Shown here in pieces: positions 49,594 to 59,739 of a stretch of 64,000 nt of DNA (its first letter is position 1; every line of letters begins with the position of its first letter). The stretch comes from Pseudomonas hydrolytica (GTDB lineage: Bacteria > Pseudomonadota > Gammaproteobacteria > Pseudomonadales > Pseudomonadaceae). The stretch is from positions 4,402,001 through 4,466,000 of the forward strand of contig NZ_CP099397.1 in NCBI RefSeq assembly GCF_021495345.1, read 5' to 3'. The notes below the pieces were generated by a model. That model was not told the DNA's origin, made no database searches, and was given only the letters and a program-made list of their open reading frames with translations. Position numbers and translations under genes: made by a program.

Positions 49594-50219
49594 CTGCGGC
49601 GCTGCGCGGCCTTTACGCCATCACCGACACTCCCCTGCTGGCCGACGGCAAGCTGCTGCCCTATGCCGAAGCGGCGCTGATCGGTGGCGCGCGCCTGCTG
49701 CAGTACCGCGACAAGTCGGGCGATGCCGTGCGTCGCCTCGATGAAGCCCAGGCACTGGCCGAACTGTGCCAGCGCCATGGCGCCACGCTGATCATCAACG
49801 ATGATCTGGAGCTGGCCGCGCACTTGGGCGTCGGCCTGCACCTGGGCCAGACCGACGGCTCGCTGGCCGCCGCTCGCGCTCGCCTCGGCGCAGAAGTCGT
49901 GATCGGCGGTACCTGCCACGCCCAGCTGGAGCTGGCCGAGTGCGCCGTCGCCGAAGGCGCCAGCTATATCGCCTTCGGCCGCTTCTTCAACTCCAACACC
50001 AAGCCCGGCGCCCCGGCCGCCACCGTGGAGCTGCTGGATCAGGCGCGCGCGCGCTTTGCCCAGCCCATCGTCGCCATCGGCGGCGTGACCCTGGACAACG
50101 CCCCCGGCCTGATCGCCCGCGGCGCCAGCATGGTGGCCGTGATCCACGCCCTGTTTGCCGCGGACTCCGCCCTCGAGGTGCAAGACCGCGCCCGCGCCTT
50201 CGCCGCGCTGTTCGATTGA
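49590..50219 (+). CDS. thiE: Thiamine-phosphate synthase
   Basis: ThiE condenses HMP-PP with the thiazole phosphate. The 209-residue TIM-barrel protein has [59 protein letters not shown] and [16 protein letters not shown], all family landmarks. It overlaps thiD by 4 nt and is followed by hemL 22 bases later. Confidence 0.95.
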   Translation: MTAALRGLYAITDTPLLADGKLLPYAEAALIGGARLLQYRDKSGDAVRRLDEAQALAELCQRHGATLIINDDLELAAHLGVGLHLGQTDGSLAAARARLGAEVVIGGTCHAQLELAECAVAEGASYIAFGRFFNSNTKPGAPAATVELLDQARARFAQPIVAIGGVTLDNAPGLIARGASMVAVIHALFAADSALEVQDRARAFAALFD

Positions 50220-50241
50220 CCCTTTTCAGAGAGAACCTGCC

Positions 50242-51531
50242 ATGTCCCGCTCCGAAATCCTCTTCGCCAATGCCCAGAAGCACATCCCCGGCGGCGTCAA
50301 CTCGCCGGTGCGCGCCTTCCGCAGCGTCGGCGGCACGCCGCTGTTCTTCAAGCACGCCGAAGGCGCCTACGTGGTGGATGAAGACGACAAGCGCTACGTC
50401 GACTACGTCGGTTCCTGGGGCCCGATGATCCTTGGCCATAGCCACCCGGACGTGCTCGACTCGGTGCGGCGCCAGCTGCAGCACGGCCTGTCCTACGGCG
50501 CGCCGACCGCGCTGGAAACCGAGATGGCCGAATTGGTATGCAGCCTGGTGCCGTCGATGGAGATGGTGCGCATGGTCAGCTCCGGCACCGAGGCGACCAT
50601 GAGCGCCATCCGCCTGGCCCGCGGCTACACCGGCCGCGACAGCATCATCAAGTTCGAGGGCTGCTACCACGGCCACTCCGACAGCCTGCTGGTCAAGGCC
50701 GGCTCCGGTGCCCTGACCCAGGGCGTGCCGAACTCCGCGGGCGTGCCGGCAGCCTTCGCCAAGCACACCCTGACCCTGCCGTTCAACGACATCGACGCCG
50801 TGGCAGAATGCCTGGCGCAGGTGGGTAAGGAAGTCGCCTGCATCATCGTCGAGCCGGTAGCCGGCAACATGAACTGCGTGCCGCCGGCGCCGGGCTTCCT
50901 CGAAGGCCTGCGCGAGCAGTGCGACAAGCACGGCGTGGTGCTTATCTTCGACGAAGTGATGACCGGTTTTCGCGTCGCCCTTGGCGGCGCCCAAGCGCAC
51001 TACGGCGTCACTCCGGACCTGACCACCTTTGGCAAGATCATCGGCGGCGGCATGCCGGTGGGCTGCTTCGGCGGCAAGCGCGCGATCATGGAGTGCATCG
51101 CCCCGCTCGGCCCGGTGTACCAGGCCGGTACCCTGTCGGGTAACCCGCTGGCCATGGCCGCCGGCCTGACCACGCTGAAGCTGATCAGCCGTCCGGGCTT
51201 CCACACCGAGCTGAGCGACTACACCACGCGCATGCTCGACGGTCTGCAGCAGCGCGCCGATGCCGCCGGCATCCCCTTCGTCACCACCCAGGCGGGCGCC
51301 ATGTTCGGCCTGTATTTCAGCGGCGCCGACGACATCGTCACCTTCGCCGACGTGATGGCCAGCGACAGCGCGCGCTTCAACCGCTTCTTCCACCTGATGC
51401 TGGAAGGTGGCGTGTACCTGGCGCCGAGCGCCTTCGAAGCGGGCTTCACCTCCATCGCCCATGGCGACAAGGAGCTGGAGATCACCTTCGCCGCAGCCGA
51501 GCGCGCCTTCGCCGAGCTGAAAAAAGCCTGA
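50242..51531 (+). CDS. hemL: Glutamate-1-semialdehyde 2,1-aminomutase
   Basis: HemL forms 5-aminolevulinate, the precursor of haem and other tetrapyrroles. The 429-residue PLP enzyme shows [34 protein letters not shown] and the PLP lysine in [17 protein letters not shown] stands upstream. Its TGA overlaps the start of the next gene by one base. Confidence 0.96.
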   Translation: MSRSEILFANAQKHIPGGVNSPVRAFRSVGGTPLFFKHAEGAYVVDEDDKRYVDYVGSWGPMILGHSHPDVLDSVRRQLQHGLSYGAPTALETEMAELVCSLVPSMEMVRMVSSGTEATMSAIRLARGYTGRDSIIKFEGCYHGHSDSLLVKAGSGALTQGVPNSAGVPAAFAKHTLTLPFNDIDAVAECLAQVGKEVACIIVEPVAGNMNCVPPAPGFLEGLREQCDKHGVVLIFDEVMTGFRVALGGAQAHYGVTPDLTTFGKIIGGGMPVGCFGGKRAIMECIAPLGPVYQAGTLSGNPLAMAAGLTTLKLISRPGFHTELSDYTTRMLDGLQQRADAAGIPFVTTQAGAMFGLYFSGADDIVTFADVMASDSARFNRFFHLMLEGGVYLAPSAFEAGFTSIAHGDKELEITFAAAERAFAELKKA

Positions 51532-52163
51532 TGCAATACAGCACCGCCTTCAGTGATGCATTGCTGGCCCTGGCCTGCGCCGTCTGCGTCGTATGGATCG
51601 GCCGGGCGCGCGGGCGCTACGGCGAGGGCGATCAGCCGGCGCTGTTCTGCGCCCTGCTCGGCTTCCTGCTGCCGGCTGCGGCGGCCGGCGTCGGCGTGAT
51701 TCGTTACGGCTTCGACCCGAGCTGGCAGGCCGCGCACCTGTGGCTCTCCCAGGCCAGCAGCTTTCTCGGCCTGCCGCTGCTCGGCGCCGCGGCGTTGGCG
51801 CTGGGTCGCGGCTGGGTCTGGAGCCGGCCGAACTGGGGGCGCATCGTCCTCGGCCTGTGCGCCTTCTTCGAGCTGTTCCGGCAGATGGGCTATCTGGAGG
51901 ATTACCGCCTGGCGCTGAACCTGGCCAGCCTGGCGCTGATTCTCTACGCCGGTGCCGTGCAGTGGCCACGGCGCGCACCGCTGCTGGTGGCCGGCGCAGT
52001 GGTCGGCCTGTTTCTGGCAGCCGGGATGGCGGTCGGCACCCAGGGGTTCATCGGCCCGCTCAGGCGCATCGACCTGTTTCACGGCCTGCTGACGCCGGCC
52101 TATCCGCTGCTGGCCTGGCTGCTGCTGCATCTGCCGGGGAGTCCAGGCGAGCAGGCCGGGTAA
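51531..52163 (+). CDS. Integral membrane protein of unknown function
   Basis: This 210-residue protein has about seven hydrophobic segments (for example FSDALLALACAVCVVWIG, PALFCALLGFLLPAAAAGVGVI, LFHGLLTPAYPLLAWLLLHL). I do not recognise the family; the place after hemL matches a hypothetical gene in P. aeruginosa. Its start overlaps the hemL stop (TGATG), so it is translationally coupled. Confidence 0.8.
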   Translation: MQYSTAFSDALLALACAVCVVWIGRARGRYGEGDQPALFCALLGFLLPAAAAGVGVIRYGFDPSWQAAHLWLSQASSFLGLPLLGAAALALGRGWVWSRPNWGRIVLGLCAFFELFRQMGYLEDYRLALNLASLALILYAGAVQWPRRAPLLVAGAVVGLFLAAGMAVGTQGFIGPLRRIDLFHGLLTPAYPLLAWLLLHLPGSPGEQAG

Positions 52164-52168
52164 AGGTT

Positions 52169-52198
52169 TTGTAAGAAGCGGGCGGTTTACTCCATAAT
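52169..52198 (+). promoter_or_regulatory. Probable promoter of the Sel1-repeat gene
   Basis: TTGTAA (52169-52174) and CATAAT (52193-52198) are separated by 18 bases. A GGCCGGC-hairpin lies between this and the gene start. The predicted start of transcription is about 65 bases before the ATG. Confidence 0.5.
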
Positions 52199-52270
52199 GC
52201 GACGGCCGGCACGATTTTGCGCCGGCCGGGCATGCCACCCGCTCCGAACCGCCGAGGTCCCGTTATCCAG

Positions 52271-52819
52271 ATGAACCGCACCGGCCGCACCCTCTCCCTG
52301 GGCTGCCTGTTGCTTTTCCTCCCGCTGTTTGCACTGGCAGGCGGCAATTCCCTGCTGATTCCCGCAACCGGCAGCTGCGCCCTGACGGGCACCCCCGAAG
52401 ACATGCCCGACGCCTTGGCCACCTGCCAGGAAATGGCCCGCGGCGGCAACGTCCAGGCGGCCTTCGAACTCGGCGAGTACTACTACGACGGCAAACGCAC
52501 CCCGCGCGACCTCAAGCAGGCGCTGACCTGGTTCGAGCGCGCCTCGCTGCAGGGGCACGCCGAAGCGCAACTGCGCCTGGGCACCATGTTCTTTCGGGGC
52601 GAAGGCGTACCGGCCAACAACGTGCAGGCCTATATCGTCTTGAAGATGGCATCGGTCAATGGCTCGGACGAAGCCATGGACAGCGCCGACCTGGTGTCGG
52701 CGCAGATGCGTCGCGATGAACTGGAAATCGCCAGCCAGGTGCTGGGGCAGATCTTCCGCAGCTACCTGCTGGAGCTGCAGACCGTCGAAGGTCGTTCACC
52801 CTTCTCGCCCTTGCCCTGA
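52271..52819 (+). CDS. Exported Sel1-repeat protein
   Basis: This 182-residue protein has a signal peptide (MNRTGRTLSLGCLLLFLPLFALA) and at least two Sel1-like repeats: AAFELGEYYYDGKRTPRDLKQALTWFERA and AEAQLRLGTMFFRGEGVPANNVQAY, about residues 80-140. Such repeats form alpha/alpha scaffolds for protein contacts. The ATG at 52271 directly precedes the signal peptide; the frame open upstream is not used. A GTAGGGTGCGCC repeat follows. Confidence 0.85.
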   Translation: MNRTGRTLSLGCLLLFLPLFALAGGNSLLIPATGSCALTGTPEDMPDALATCQEMARGGNVQAAFELGEYYYDGKRTPRDLKQALTWFERASLQGHAEAQLRLGTMFFRGEGVPANNVQAYIVLKMASVNGSDEAMDSADLVSAQMRRDELEIASQVLGQIFRSYLLELQTVEGRSPFSPLP

Positions 52820-52821
52820 CC

Positions 52822-52882
52822 CGTAGGGTGCGCCGTGCGCACCACTGACGTGGAAAAGCTGGTGCGCGCGGCGCACCCTACG
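52822..52882. repeat. Dispersed inverted repeat, GTAGGGTGCGCC family
   Basis: Arms at 52822-52844 and 52860-52882 match at 22 of 23 positions (arm start CGTAGGGTGCGCCGTGCGCA). The pair lies between convergent genes (Sel1-repeat protein and DUF1820), so it may act as a terminator or REP-like element. Confidence 0.85.
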
Positions 52883-52891
52883 ATTCTGCGC

Positions 52892-53215
52892 TCACTTGTC
52901 CGGCATCGGCATGGGGAACGGCATGACGTTGCCGCCGCCCTTGGCCTCGCTGATCTTCGCCGTGCCCAGGCGCTCCACCTCGTCGATGCGGATGATCGCG
53001 TGCATCGGCACGAAGCTGCGTACCACGCCCTCGAACTGCGCCTTGAGCTTCTCCTCGCTGGGGTCGACCACCAGCTGGTTGCGCTCGCCGAAGACGAACT
53101 CCTCCACCTCCAGAAAGCCCCACAGATCGCTCTGGTAGATCTGCTTGGCATACATCTCGTACACCTGGCCCTGGTTCTGGAAAATCACCTTGTAGATGGG
53201 GTCACGCTTGCTCAT
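52892..53215 (-). CDS. DUF1820 protein
   Basis: This 107-residue soluble protein begins MSKRDPIYKVIFQNQGQVYEMYA and ends MPFPMPMPDK, matching DUF1820 as I recall it (PA3979 in P. aeruginosa). Its function is unknown. It is convergent with the preceding gene and divergent from miaB. Confidence 0.88.
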   Translation of the reverse strand: MSKRDPIYKVIFQNQGQVYEMYAKQIYQSDLWGFLEVEEFVFGERNQLVVDPSEEKLKAQFEGVVRSFVPMHAIIRIDEVERLGTAKISEAKGGGNVMPFPMPMPDK

Positions 53216-53363
53216 GAAGACTCGAAGTCAGGAAAAACGGGGCGCGCAGGATAGCACAGCAGGCGGATCGGAATGCCCTGCGCGCGTGGCGAAAGCCCGT
53301 GACACCCGCAGATATCGCGCCAGGCTCGCACCTGTGCCGGTAGCTTGATGCTCGACGCTCCCC

Positions 53364-53369
53364 TATAAT
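53364..53369 (+). promoter_or_regulatory. -10 element of miaB
   Basis: CTATAATG contains a perfect TATAAT 34 bases before the miaB ATG. The TTGATG at 53345 is only 13 bases upstream, so the -35 is poor and the assignment is moderate. Confidence 0.5.
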
Positions 53370-53403
53370 GCGCGGTCATTTTTTAACCACCTCAGACAGT
53401 GCC

Positions 53404-54747
53404 ATGACCAAGAAGCTCTATATCGAAACCCACGGTTGCCAGATGAACGAGTACGACAGCTCGCGCATGGTCGACCTGCTGGGCGAGCATCAGGCTCTGG
53501 AGGTCACGGAAAAACCCGAAGAAGCCGACGTGATCCTGCTCAATACCTGCTCGATCCGCGAAAAGGCCCAGGATAAGGTGTTCTCCCAGCTCGGCCGCTG
53601 GCGCGAGCTGAAGCAGGCCAACCCGGATCTGGTGATCGGCGTCGGTGGCTGCGTGGCCAGCCAGGAAGGCGCGGCGATTCGCGACCGCGCGCCCTATGTC
53701 GACGTGGTATTCGGCCCGCAGACCCTGCACCGCCTGCCGGAGATGATCGACGCCGCACGCACCACCAAGACCGCCCAGGTGGACATCAGCTTCCCCGAGA
53801 TCGAGAAATTCGACCGCCTGCCCGAGCCGCGCGTCGATGGTCCCAGCGCCTTCGTCTCGGTAATGGAAGGCTGCAGCAAGTACTGCACCTTCTGCGTGGT
53901 GCCCTACACCCGTGGCGAGGAAGTCAGCCGCCCGCTGGCCGACGTACTGCTGGAAATCACCCAACTCACCGACAAGGGCGTCAAGGAAGTCACCCTGCTC
54001 GGACAGAACGTCAACGGCTATCGCGGTGCGACGCCGGACGGTCGCATCGCCGACTTCGCCGAGCTGCTGCATGCGGTGGCGGCCCTCGACGGCATCGAGC
54101 GCATCCGCTACACCACCAGCCACCCGCTGGAGTTCTCCGACGCCATCATCGCCGCCCACGCCGAGATCCCGCAGCTGGTGAAGTACCTGCACCTGCCGGT
54201 GCAATCCGGCTCGGATCGCATCCTCGCGGCGATGAAGCGCAACCACACCGCCCTGGAATACAAGTCGCGCATCCGCAAGCTGCGCGCCGCCGTGCCGGAC
54301 ATTCTGATCAGCTCGGACTTCATCGTCGGCTTCCCCGGCGAGACCGAGAAGGACTTCGAGCAGACCATGAAGCTGATCGAGGACGTCGGCTTCGACTTTT
54401 CCTTCTCCTTCATCTACAGCTCGCGCCCCGGCACGCCGGCCGCCGACCTGGTCGACGACACCCCGGATGAAGTGAAGAAGCAGCGCCTGGCCATCCTCCA
54501 GCACCGCATCAACCAGTACGGTTTCGAGAACAGCCGACGCATGGTCGGCACGGTGCAGCGCATCCTGGTCAGCGACTACTCGAAGAAGGACCCGGGCATG
54601 CTCCAGGGCCGCACCGAGCAGAACCGCATCGTCAATTTCCGCTGCGACAATCCGCGCCTGATCGGCCAGTTCGTCGATGTGCACATCGACGACGCCCTGC
54701 CCCATTCGCTGCGCGGCACCCTGCTCGATGCCAGCACCCTCAACTAA
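53404..54747 (+). CDS. miaB: tRNA-2-methylthio-N6-dimethylallyladenosine synthase
   Basis: MiaB is a radical-SAM enzyme that adds the methylthio group to i6A37 of tRNAs. The 447-residue protein has the MTTase N-terminal cysteines (HGCQMN, NTCSIRE, GGCVAS), the radical-[18 protein letters not shown] motif and a C-terminal TRAM domain. It is the first gene of the miaB-ybeZ-ybeY-corC-lnt cluster, as usual. Confidence 0.97.
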   Translation: MTKKLYIETHGCQMNEYDSSRMVDLLGEHQALEVTEKPEEADVILLNTCSIREKAQDKVFSQLGRWRELKQANPDLVIGVGGCVASQEGAAIRDRAPYVDVVFGPQTLHRLPEMIDAARTTKTAQVDISFPEIEKFDRLPEPRVDGPSAFVSVMEGCSKYCTFCVVPYTRGEEVSRPLADVLLEITQLTDKGVKEVTLLGQNVNGYRGATPDGRIADFAELLHAVAALDGIERIRYTTSHPLEFSDAIIAAHAEIPQLVKYLHLPVQSGSDRILAAMKRNHTALEYKSRIRKLRAAVPDILISSDFIVGFPGETEKDFEQTMKLIEDVGFDFSFSFIYSSRPGTPAADLVDDTPDEVKKQRLAILQHRINQYGFENSRRMVGTVQRILVSDYSKKDPGMLQGRTEQNRIVNFRCDNPRLIGQFVDVHIDDALPHSLRGTLLDASTLN

Positions 54748-54833
54748 AGCCACGGCCGCTCACGCTTTGCGTTGTGGGCGGCCGGCGTTATGCTCCAGTT
54801 ATCCCTCAGCCAAGTGACGGCCACAACACAACC

Positions 54834-55826
54834 TTGAACGCTCCCCTAGAACCCCATCGCTTCACCCTCGAACCTTTCGAGGCCCGCCGTTTCGCCAACC
54901 TCTGCGGCCAGTTCGACGAGCACCTGCGCCTGATCGAAGAACGTCTCGGTCTGGAAATCCGCAACCGTGGCAACCAGTTCGAACTGGTCGGCGCCAGCGA
55001 CAAGGCCATCGCCGCCGAGTCCCTGCTGCGCAAGCTGTACCGCGAAACCAAAGCCACCGAGCTGTCACCCGACCTAGTGCACCTGTACCTGCAGGAATCC
55101 GGCGTCGAAGAGCTGGCCAACCCCAGCAATGCGCCGCAGGTGACGCTGCGCACCAAGAAGGGGGTGATCAAGCCGCGCGGTCCCAATCAGCAGCGCTACG
55201 TCAAGGCCATCCTCGACAACGACATCAACTTCGGCATCGGCCCGGCCGGCACCGGCAAGACCTACCTGGCGGTGGCCTGCGCGGTGGACGCGCTGGAGCG
55301 CGAGCAGGTAAGACGCATCCTGCTGGTACGCCCGGCGGTGGAAGCCGGCGAAAAGCTGGGCTTCCTGCCCGGCGATCTGGCGCAGAAGATCGACCCCTAC
55401 CTGCGCCCGCTGTACGACGCGCTCTACGAAATGCTCGGCTTCGATTACGTGGCCAAGCTGATCGAGAAGCAGGTGATCGAGGTTGCGCCGCTGGCCTATA
55501 TGCGTGGCCGCACCCTTAACAACAGCTTCATCATTCTCGACGAGAGTCAGAACACCACCGTCGAGCAGATGAAGATGTTCCTCACCCGTATCGGTTTCGG
55601 CTCCACCGCGGTGATCACCGGCGACATTACCCAGGTCGACCTGCCGCGCGGCACCAAGAGCGGCCTGACCCACGTGATCGACGTGCTGCGCGAGGTGCCG
55701 GGCATCAGCTTCACCCACTTCAAGCCCAAGGACGTGGTGCGCCACCCGCTGGTGCAGCGCATCGTCGAAGCCTACGAGCGCCACGATGCACGCCTGCACG
55801 GCAAGGTCGAGGACGGCAATGCTTGA
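54834..55826 (+). CDS. ybeZ: PhoH-like ATPase YbeZ
   Basis: This 330-residue P-loop ATPase (Walker [29 protein letters not shown], Walker [10 protein letters not shown]) works with YbeY in ribosome and RNA quality control. The TTG at 54834 gives the family N-terminus ([16 protein letters not shown]); no good ATG exists upstream, and a GTG at 54774 would only add an unconserved tail. The stop overlaps ybeY by 8 bases. Confidence 0.93.
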
Positions 55827-56274
55827 GCTGGACCTGCAGCTGGCCAGCGATGGCCAGCACCCGGACGAGGCACAACTGCGCCGCTGGTGCGAACTGGCCC
55901 TGCGCCAGCGCACGGCCGATTCCGAGCTGACCATCCGCCTGGTCGACGAGGAAGAAGGCCGCGAGCTGAACCGCACCTGGCGGCACAAGGACTACGCCAC
56001 CAACGTCCTGTCCTTCCCTGCCGAAATTCCCGATGGAATTCTCGATATCCCATTACTGGGCGATCTGGTGATCTGCGTGCCGGTGCTCGAGCGCGAAGCG
56101 GCCGAGCAGGGCAAGACCCTGGAGGCGCACTGGGCGCACCTGGTGATTCACGGCTGCCTGCACCTGCTTGGCTATGACCATATCGAGGAAGACGAAGCCC
56201 TCGAGATGGAAGAACTGGAACGACAATTGCTCGCCGAACTGGGTCACCCCGACCCGTATGCGGGCGACGAATGA
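55819..56274 (+). CDS. ybeY: Endoribonuclease YbeY
   Basis: YbeY is the single-strand RNase for 16S rRNA 3' maturation and ribosome quality control. The 151-residue protein has the zinc motif H-x3-H-x5-H in [13 protein letters not shown], and [13 protein letters not shown]. It overlaps the upstream ybeZ by 8 bases and is followed by corC 31 bases later. Confidence 0.95.
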
Positions 56275-56305
56275 TTCTCCTGATAAGGACCCCGAGTAAA
56301 ACGCC

Positions 56306-57145
56306 ATGAGCGAAGACCGATCGAGCAACGAGCAGAAGTCCTGGTTCAACAAACTGACCCAGGCTTTTGCTCATGAGCCGAGAAACCGCCAGGAACTGCT
56401 GGAAGTCCTGCGCGAAGCCCACCAGAACAAGCTGCTCGACAGCGAGGCGCTGGCCATCGTCGAGGGTGCCATCCAGGTCGCCGACCTGCAGGTACGCGAC
56501 ATCATGGTGCCGCGCTCGCAGATGATCAGCATCAAGGCCAGCCAGAGCCCGCGCGAGTTCCTGCCCGCCATCATCGACGCCGCCCACTCGCGCTATCCGG
56601 TGATCGGCGAAAGCCTCGACGACGTGATCGGCATCCTCCTGGCCAAGGATCTGCTGCCGCTGATCCTGCAGGGCGAGCAGGCCAGCTTCAACATCAAGGA
56701 CCTGCTGCGCCCGGCCACCTTTGTGCCCGAGTCCAAGCGTCTCAACGTGCTGCTGCGCGAGTTCCGCGCCAACCACAATCACATGGCCGTGGTGATCGAC
56801 GAGTACGGCGGCGTCGCCGGACTGGTGACCATTGAGGACGTGCTCGAACAGATCGTCGGCGACATCGAGGACGAGCACGACGTCGAGGAAGACGGCTATA
56901 TCAAGCCGCTGCCGTCCGGCGACTACCTGATCAAGGCACTGACGCCCATCGACAGTTTCAACGAGACCTTCGACAGCGAATTCTCCGACGACGAGTACGA
57001 CACCGTCGGCGGCCTGGTGATGAACGCCTTCGGCCATCTGCCCAAGCGCAACGAGGTCACCGAGATCGGCGAGTTCCGCTTCCGCGTGCTCAACGCCGAC
57101 AGCCGCCGCATCCACCTGCTGCGCCTGACCCCGGTCAGCCGCTGA
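56306..57145 (+). CDS. corC: CorC/YbeX CBS-domain protein
   Basis: This 279-residue protein has two CBS domains (around DIMVPRSQM and PESKRLNVLLREFRANHNHMAVVIDEYGGVAGLVTIED) and a C-terminal CorC/HlyC transporter-associated domain (YDTVGGLVMNAFGHLPKRNE). It is linked to Mg/Co efflux and, in this cluster, to ribosome metabolism. No membrane segments are visible, as usual for YbeX. Confidence 0.93.
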   Translation: MSEDRSSNEQKSWFNKLTQAFAHEPRNRQELLEVLREAHQNKLLDSEALAIVEGAIQVADLQVRDIMVPRSQMISIKASQSPREFLPAIIDAAHSRYPVIGESLDDVIGILLAKDLLPLILQGEQASFNIKDLLRPATFVPESKRLNVLLREFRANHNHMAVVIDEYGGVAGLVTIEDVLEQIVGDIEDEHDVEEDGYIKPLPSGDYLIKALTPIDSFNETFDSEFSDDEYDTVGGLVMNAFGHLPKRNEVTEIGEFRFRVLNADSRRIHLLRLTPVSR

Positions 57146-57154
57146 CGGCCGGCA

Positions 57155-57199
57155 TCCGGGGAGGGCTGAAGTGCCTCCCCGGATTGCATCCGGGCTACG
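57155..57199. repeat. Dispersed repeat, GGATTGCATCCGGGC family (third copy)
   Basis: ATCCGGGGAGGGC...GCCTCCCCGG forms a 9-11-bp stem (57156-57164 with 57174-57182), followed by GGATTGCATCCGGGCTACGA (57181-57200), the arm found at 13568 and 15540. It lies between corC and lnt and could also act as a partial terminator. Confidence 0.7.
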
Positions 57200-57260
57200 A
57201 CTTGCCGCCTGCCACTGCCTGCCCCTACCCTTGCGCCACCCCGATCCCAAGGATTTGCCC

Positions 57261-58784
57261 ATGCTGCAATGGATGACCCGCCCGGGCTGGCCCGGCCATC
57301 TGCTCGCCTGCGCCGCCGGCGCCCTGACTACCCTGGCGCTCGCCCCCTTCGACCTGTGGCCGCTGGCAGTGCTGTCCATCGCCCTGTTCTATCTCGGCCT
57401 GCGCGAACTGCGCCCGGGCCATGCGGCGCTGCGTGGCTGGAGCTACGGCTTCGGCCTGTTCGCCGCGGGCACCAGCTGGGTCTATGTGAGCATTCACGAC
57501 TATGGCGCGGCCTCGCCGGCGCTGGCCGGCTTGCTCACCCTGGGCTTCGTCGCCGGCCTTGGCCTGTTCTTCGCCCTGACCGCAGCGCTGTGGGCGCGCT
57601 GGATACGCCGCAGCGAAGCGCCGCTGGCCGACGCCCTGGCGTTCGCCGCGCTGTGGGTCGCCCAGGAAGTGTTTCGCGGTTGGTTCCTCACCGGTTTTCC
57701 CTGGCTCTACACCGGCTACAGCCAGCTGCAAGGCCCGCTGAGCGGCCTGGTACCCATCGGTGGCGTATGGCTGGCGTCCTTCCTGATCGCCCTGTCGGCC
57801 GCGCTGATCGTCAATCTCGAGCGCCTGCGCCCGCACAAGCCGCGCTACCTGTGCGCCCTGCTTCTGCTGCTGGCGCCCTGGCTCGCCGGCCTGGCGCTGC
57901 AGGGCCAGAGCTGGACGCGCCCGGCAGGCGACAGCCTGAAGGTGGCCCTGGTGCAGGGCAACGTCGAGCAGAACCTGAAATGGGACCCGGCCCAGCTCAA
58001 TGCCCAGCTGGCGCTGTATCGCGACCTCAGCTTCAGTGCCGAGCGGGTCGACCTGCTGGTCTGGCCGGAGACCGCCATTCCGGTGCTCAAGGATCTGGCC
58101 CAAGGCTATATCGGCGTGATGGACCGCTTCGCCCGTGACCGCAACAGCGCGCTGATCACCGGCGTGCCGGTGCGGCAGTCCAACGAGCGTGGCGAACTGC
58201 GTTACTACAACGCCATCACCAGCTTCGGCGAAGGCCAGGGCACCTACCTCAAGCAGAAGCTGGTGCCCTTCGGCGAATACGTGCCGCTGCAGGAGGTGCT
58301 GCGCGGGCTGATCGCCTTCTTCGACCTGCCGATGTCCGACTTCGCCCGCGGTCCGGCCGATCAGCCGCCGCTGCTGGCCAAGGGTTACCGGGTGGCGCCG
58401 TTCATCTGCTACGAGGTGGTCTATCCGGAGTTTGCCGCGGCGCTGGCGGCAGACAGCGACATCCTCCTGACGGTGAGCAACGACGCCTGGTTCGGCACCT
58501 CCATCGGCCCACTGCAGCATCTGCAGATGGCGCAGATGCGTGCGCTGGAGGCGGGTCGCTGGATGATCCGCGCCACCAACAACGGCATGACCGTGGTGAT
58601 CGATCCGCAGGGCAGGATCCAGGCTGCGCTGCCGCAGTTCGAGCAAGGCGTGCTCTATGGCGAAGTGCTGCCGATGCAGGGGCTCACGCCCTACCTGCAA
58701 TGGCGCATCTGGCCGCTGGCGATTCTCTGCGCCCTGCTGCTGGGCTGGGCGCTGCTGGCCAGCCGCATGGCCAAGACGCTTTAG
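57261..58784 (+). CDS. lnt: Apolipoprotein N-acyltransferase
   Basis: Lnt adds the N-acyl chain to lipoproteins in the inner membrane. The 507-residue protein has six or so membrane helices and a nitrilase-like periplasmic domain with catalytic E in LLVWPETAIP, K in KQKLVPFGEYVP and C in FICYEVVYP, the Glu-Lys-Cys triad. The ATG has AAGGA upstream at 9 bases. Confidence 0.95.
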   Translation: MLQWMTRPGWPGHLLACAAGALTTLALAPFDLWPLAVLSIALFYLGLRELRPGHAALRGWSYGFGLFAAGTSWVYVSIHDYGAASPALAGLLTLGFVAGLGLFFALTAALWARWIRRSEAPLADALAFAALWVAQEVFRGWFLTGFPWLYTGYSQLQGPLSGLVPIGGVWLASFLIALSAALIVNLERLRPHKPRYLCALLLLLAPWLAGLALQGQSWTRPAGDSLKVALVQGNVEQNLKWDPAQLNAQLALYRDLSFSAERVDLLVWPETAIPVLKDLAQGYIGVMDRFARDRNSALITGVPVRQSNERGELRYYNAITSFGEGQGTYLKQKLVPFGEYVPLQEVLRGLIAFFDLPMSDFARGPADQPPLLAKGYRVAPFICYEVVYPEFAAALAADSDILLTVSNDAWFGTSIGPLQHLQMAQMRALEAGRWMIRATNNGMTVVIDPQGRIQAALPQFEQGVLYGEVLPMQGLTPYLQWRIWPLAILCALLLGWALLASRMAKTL

Positions 58785-58804
58785 CCGCTACGCCGCCTGC
58801 AGTT

Positions 58805-58893
58805 CGTAGGGCGCGCCGTGCGCACCGGAGGAACGCACTTTCGTTTCAGGGTGTGGATTGGCCTGGAGCGCTGGTGCGCACGGCGCGCCCTAC
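58805..58893. repeat. Dispersed inverted repeat, GTAGGGCGCGCC family
   Basis: Arm CGTAGGGCGCGCCGTGCGCA(CC) (58805-58826) and its inverted copy (58873-58893) match at 21 of 22 positions, 46 bases apart. The pair lies between the convergent lnt and YdcF-like genes. Confidence 0.82.
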
Positions 58894-58945
58894 TTCCTGC
58901 CGCACGGATCGCCGCGGCTCCTTCTTACAGCTTGTGGCTTATCGC

Positions 58946-59716
58946 TTAACGCTGCCCATAGACCAGAGGATAAAACCACAGGCCCAGCGCCTCGTTGAGC
59001 AGCTGGCTGTTCTGCCAGATGGCCCGAGACTCCGGTAGCCAGCCTCCCAGCGGACGCTCGTAGCCCTTGCTGAGAAAGCCCATGGGCGCCGTGATCACCT
59101 CGAAGCCGGCCTGTTCGAAACACCAGCGAGCCCGCGGCATATGCCAGGCCTGGGTCACCAGTACCACGCGCCGCACCCCCTGCGCCTGCAGCAGCTCGGC
59201 GCTCAGTTGGGCATTTTCCCAGGTGGTGCGGCTCTGCTCCTCCCGCCAGCGGATCTCCAGGCCGTAGTCGCGCTGCATCACATCGGCCATCAGCGCCGCC
59301 TCGCTGGGCGGCTGACCGTAGTGCAGGCCGCCCGTGGCAGCCAGCGGCAAACCGGAAGCTCGCGCCAGTCGCGCGGCGTAACGCAGACGCTCCAGCGCCA
59401 TCAGGCCCGGCTGATCGACAAGGCCCCAGCCCGGATCACCCTGCTCGCGCCCCGCGCCCAGAATCACGATGGCATCGGCGCGCTGCGCCAGACTCGGCCA
59501 CTGCGCTTCGGCCAGCGCCGGCTCGCGCTCCAGCTGCCGCGCGCTCCACTCCACCACGGCCGGAAGGCTCATCAGCCACAGGCCGCCCACCCCCGCCACG
59601 AAGCAGGCGGTCGCCAGACAGGGAAAGCGCCGGCGCAGCCACCAGGCGAACAGGATGAGCAGCAGAAACAAGCCGGGCGGCATCAGCAGCTGTTTGAGGA
59701 TGAAGCGAATCGGCAT
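58946..59716 (-). CDS. YdcF/ElyC-like DUF218 membrane protein
   Basis: This 256-residue protein has two N-terminal membrane helices (MPPGLFLLLILFAWWLRR, ATACFVAGVGGLWLMSL) and a DUF218 domain (ADAIVILGAGREQ, ARLARASGLPLAATGG, VTQAWHMPRARWCFEQAGF). ElyC-type members affect envelope biogenesis. The ATG at 59716 has GGAGGTG upstream. It lies downstream of a zinc-ribbon protein gene. Confidence 0.87.
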   Translation of the reverse strand: MPIRFILKQLLMPPGLFLLLILFAWWLRRRFPCLATACFVAGVGGLWLMSLPAVVEWSARQLEREPALAEAQWPSLAQRADAIVILGAGREQGDPGWGLVDQPGLMALERLRYAARLARASGLPLAATGGLHYGQPPSEAALMADVMQRDYGLEIRWREEQSRTTWENAQLSAELLQAQGVRRVVLVTQAWHMPRARWCFEQAGFEVITAPMGFLSKGYERPLGGWLPESRAIWQNSQLLNEALGLWFYPLVYGQR

Positions 59717-59739
59717 GGGCACCTCCAGGGCGCCCAAGC

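Noticed and set aside
57156..57182. A terminator after corC.
   Set aside because: The stem is good but no T run follows; it is better explained as part of the dispersed repeat, although partial termination is possible.
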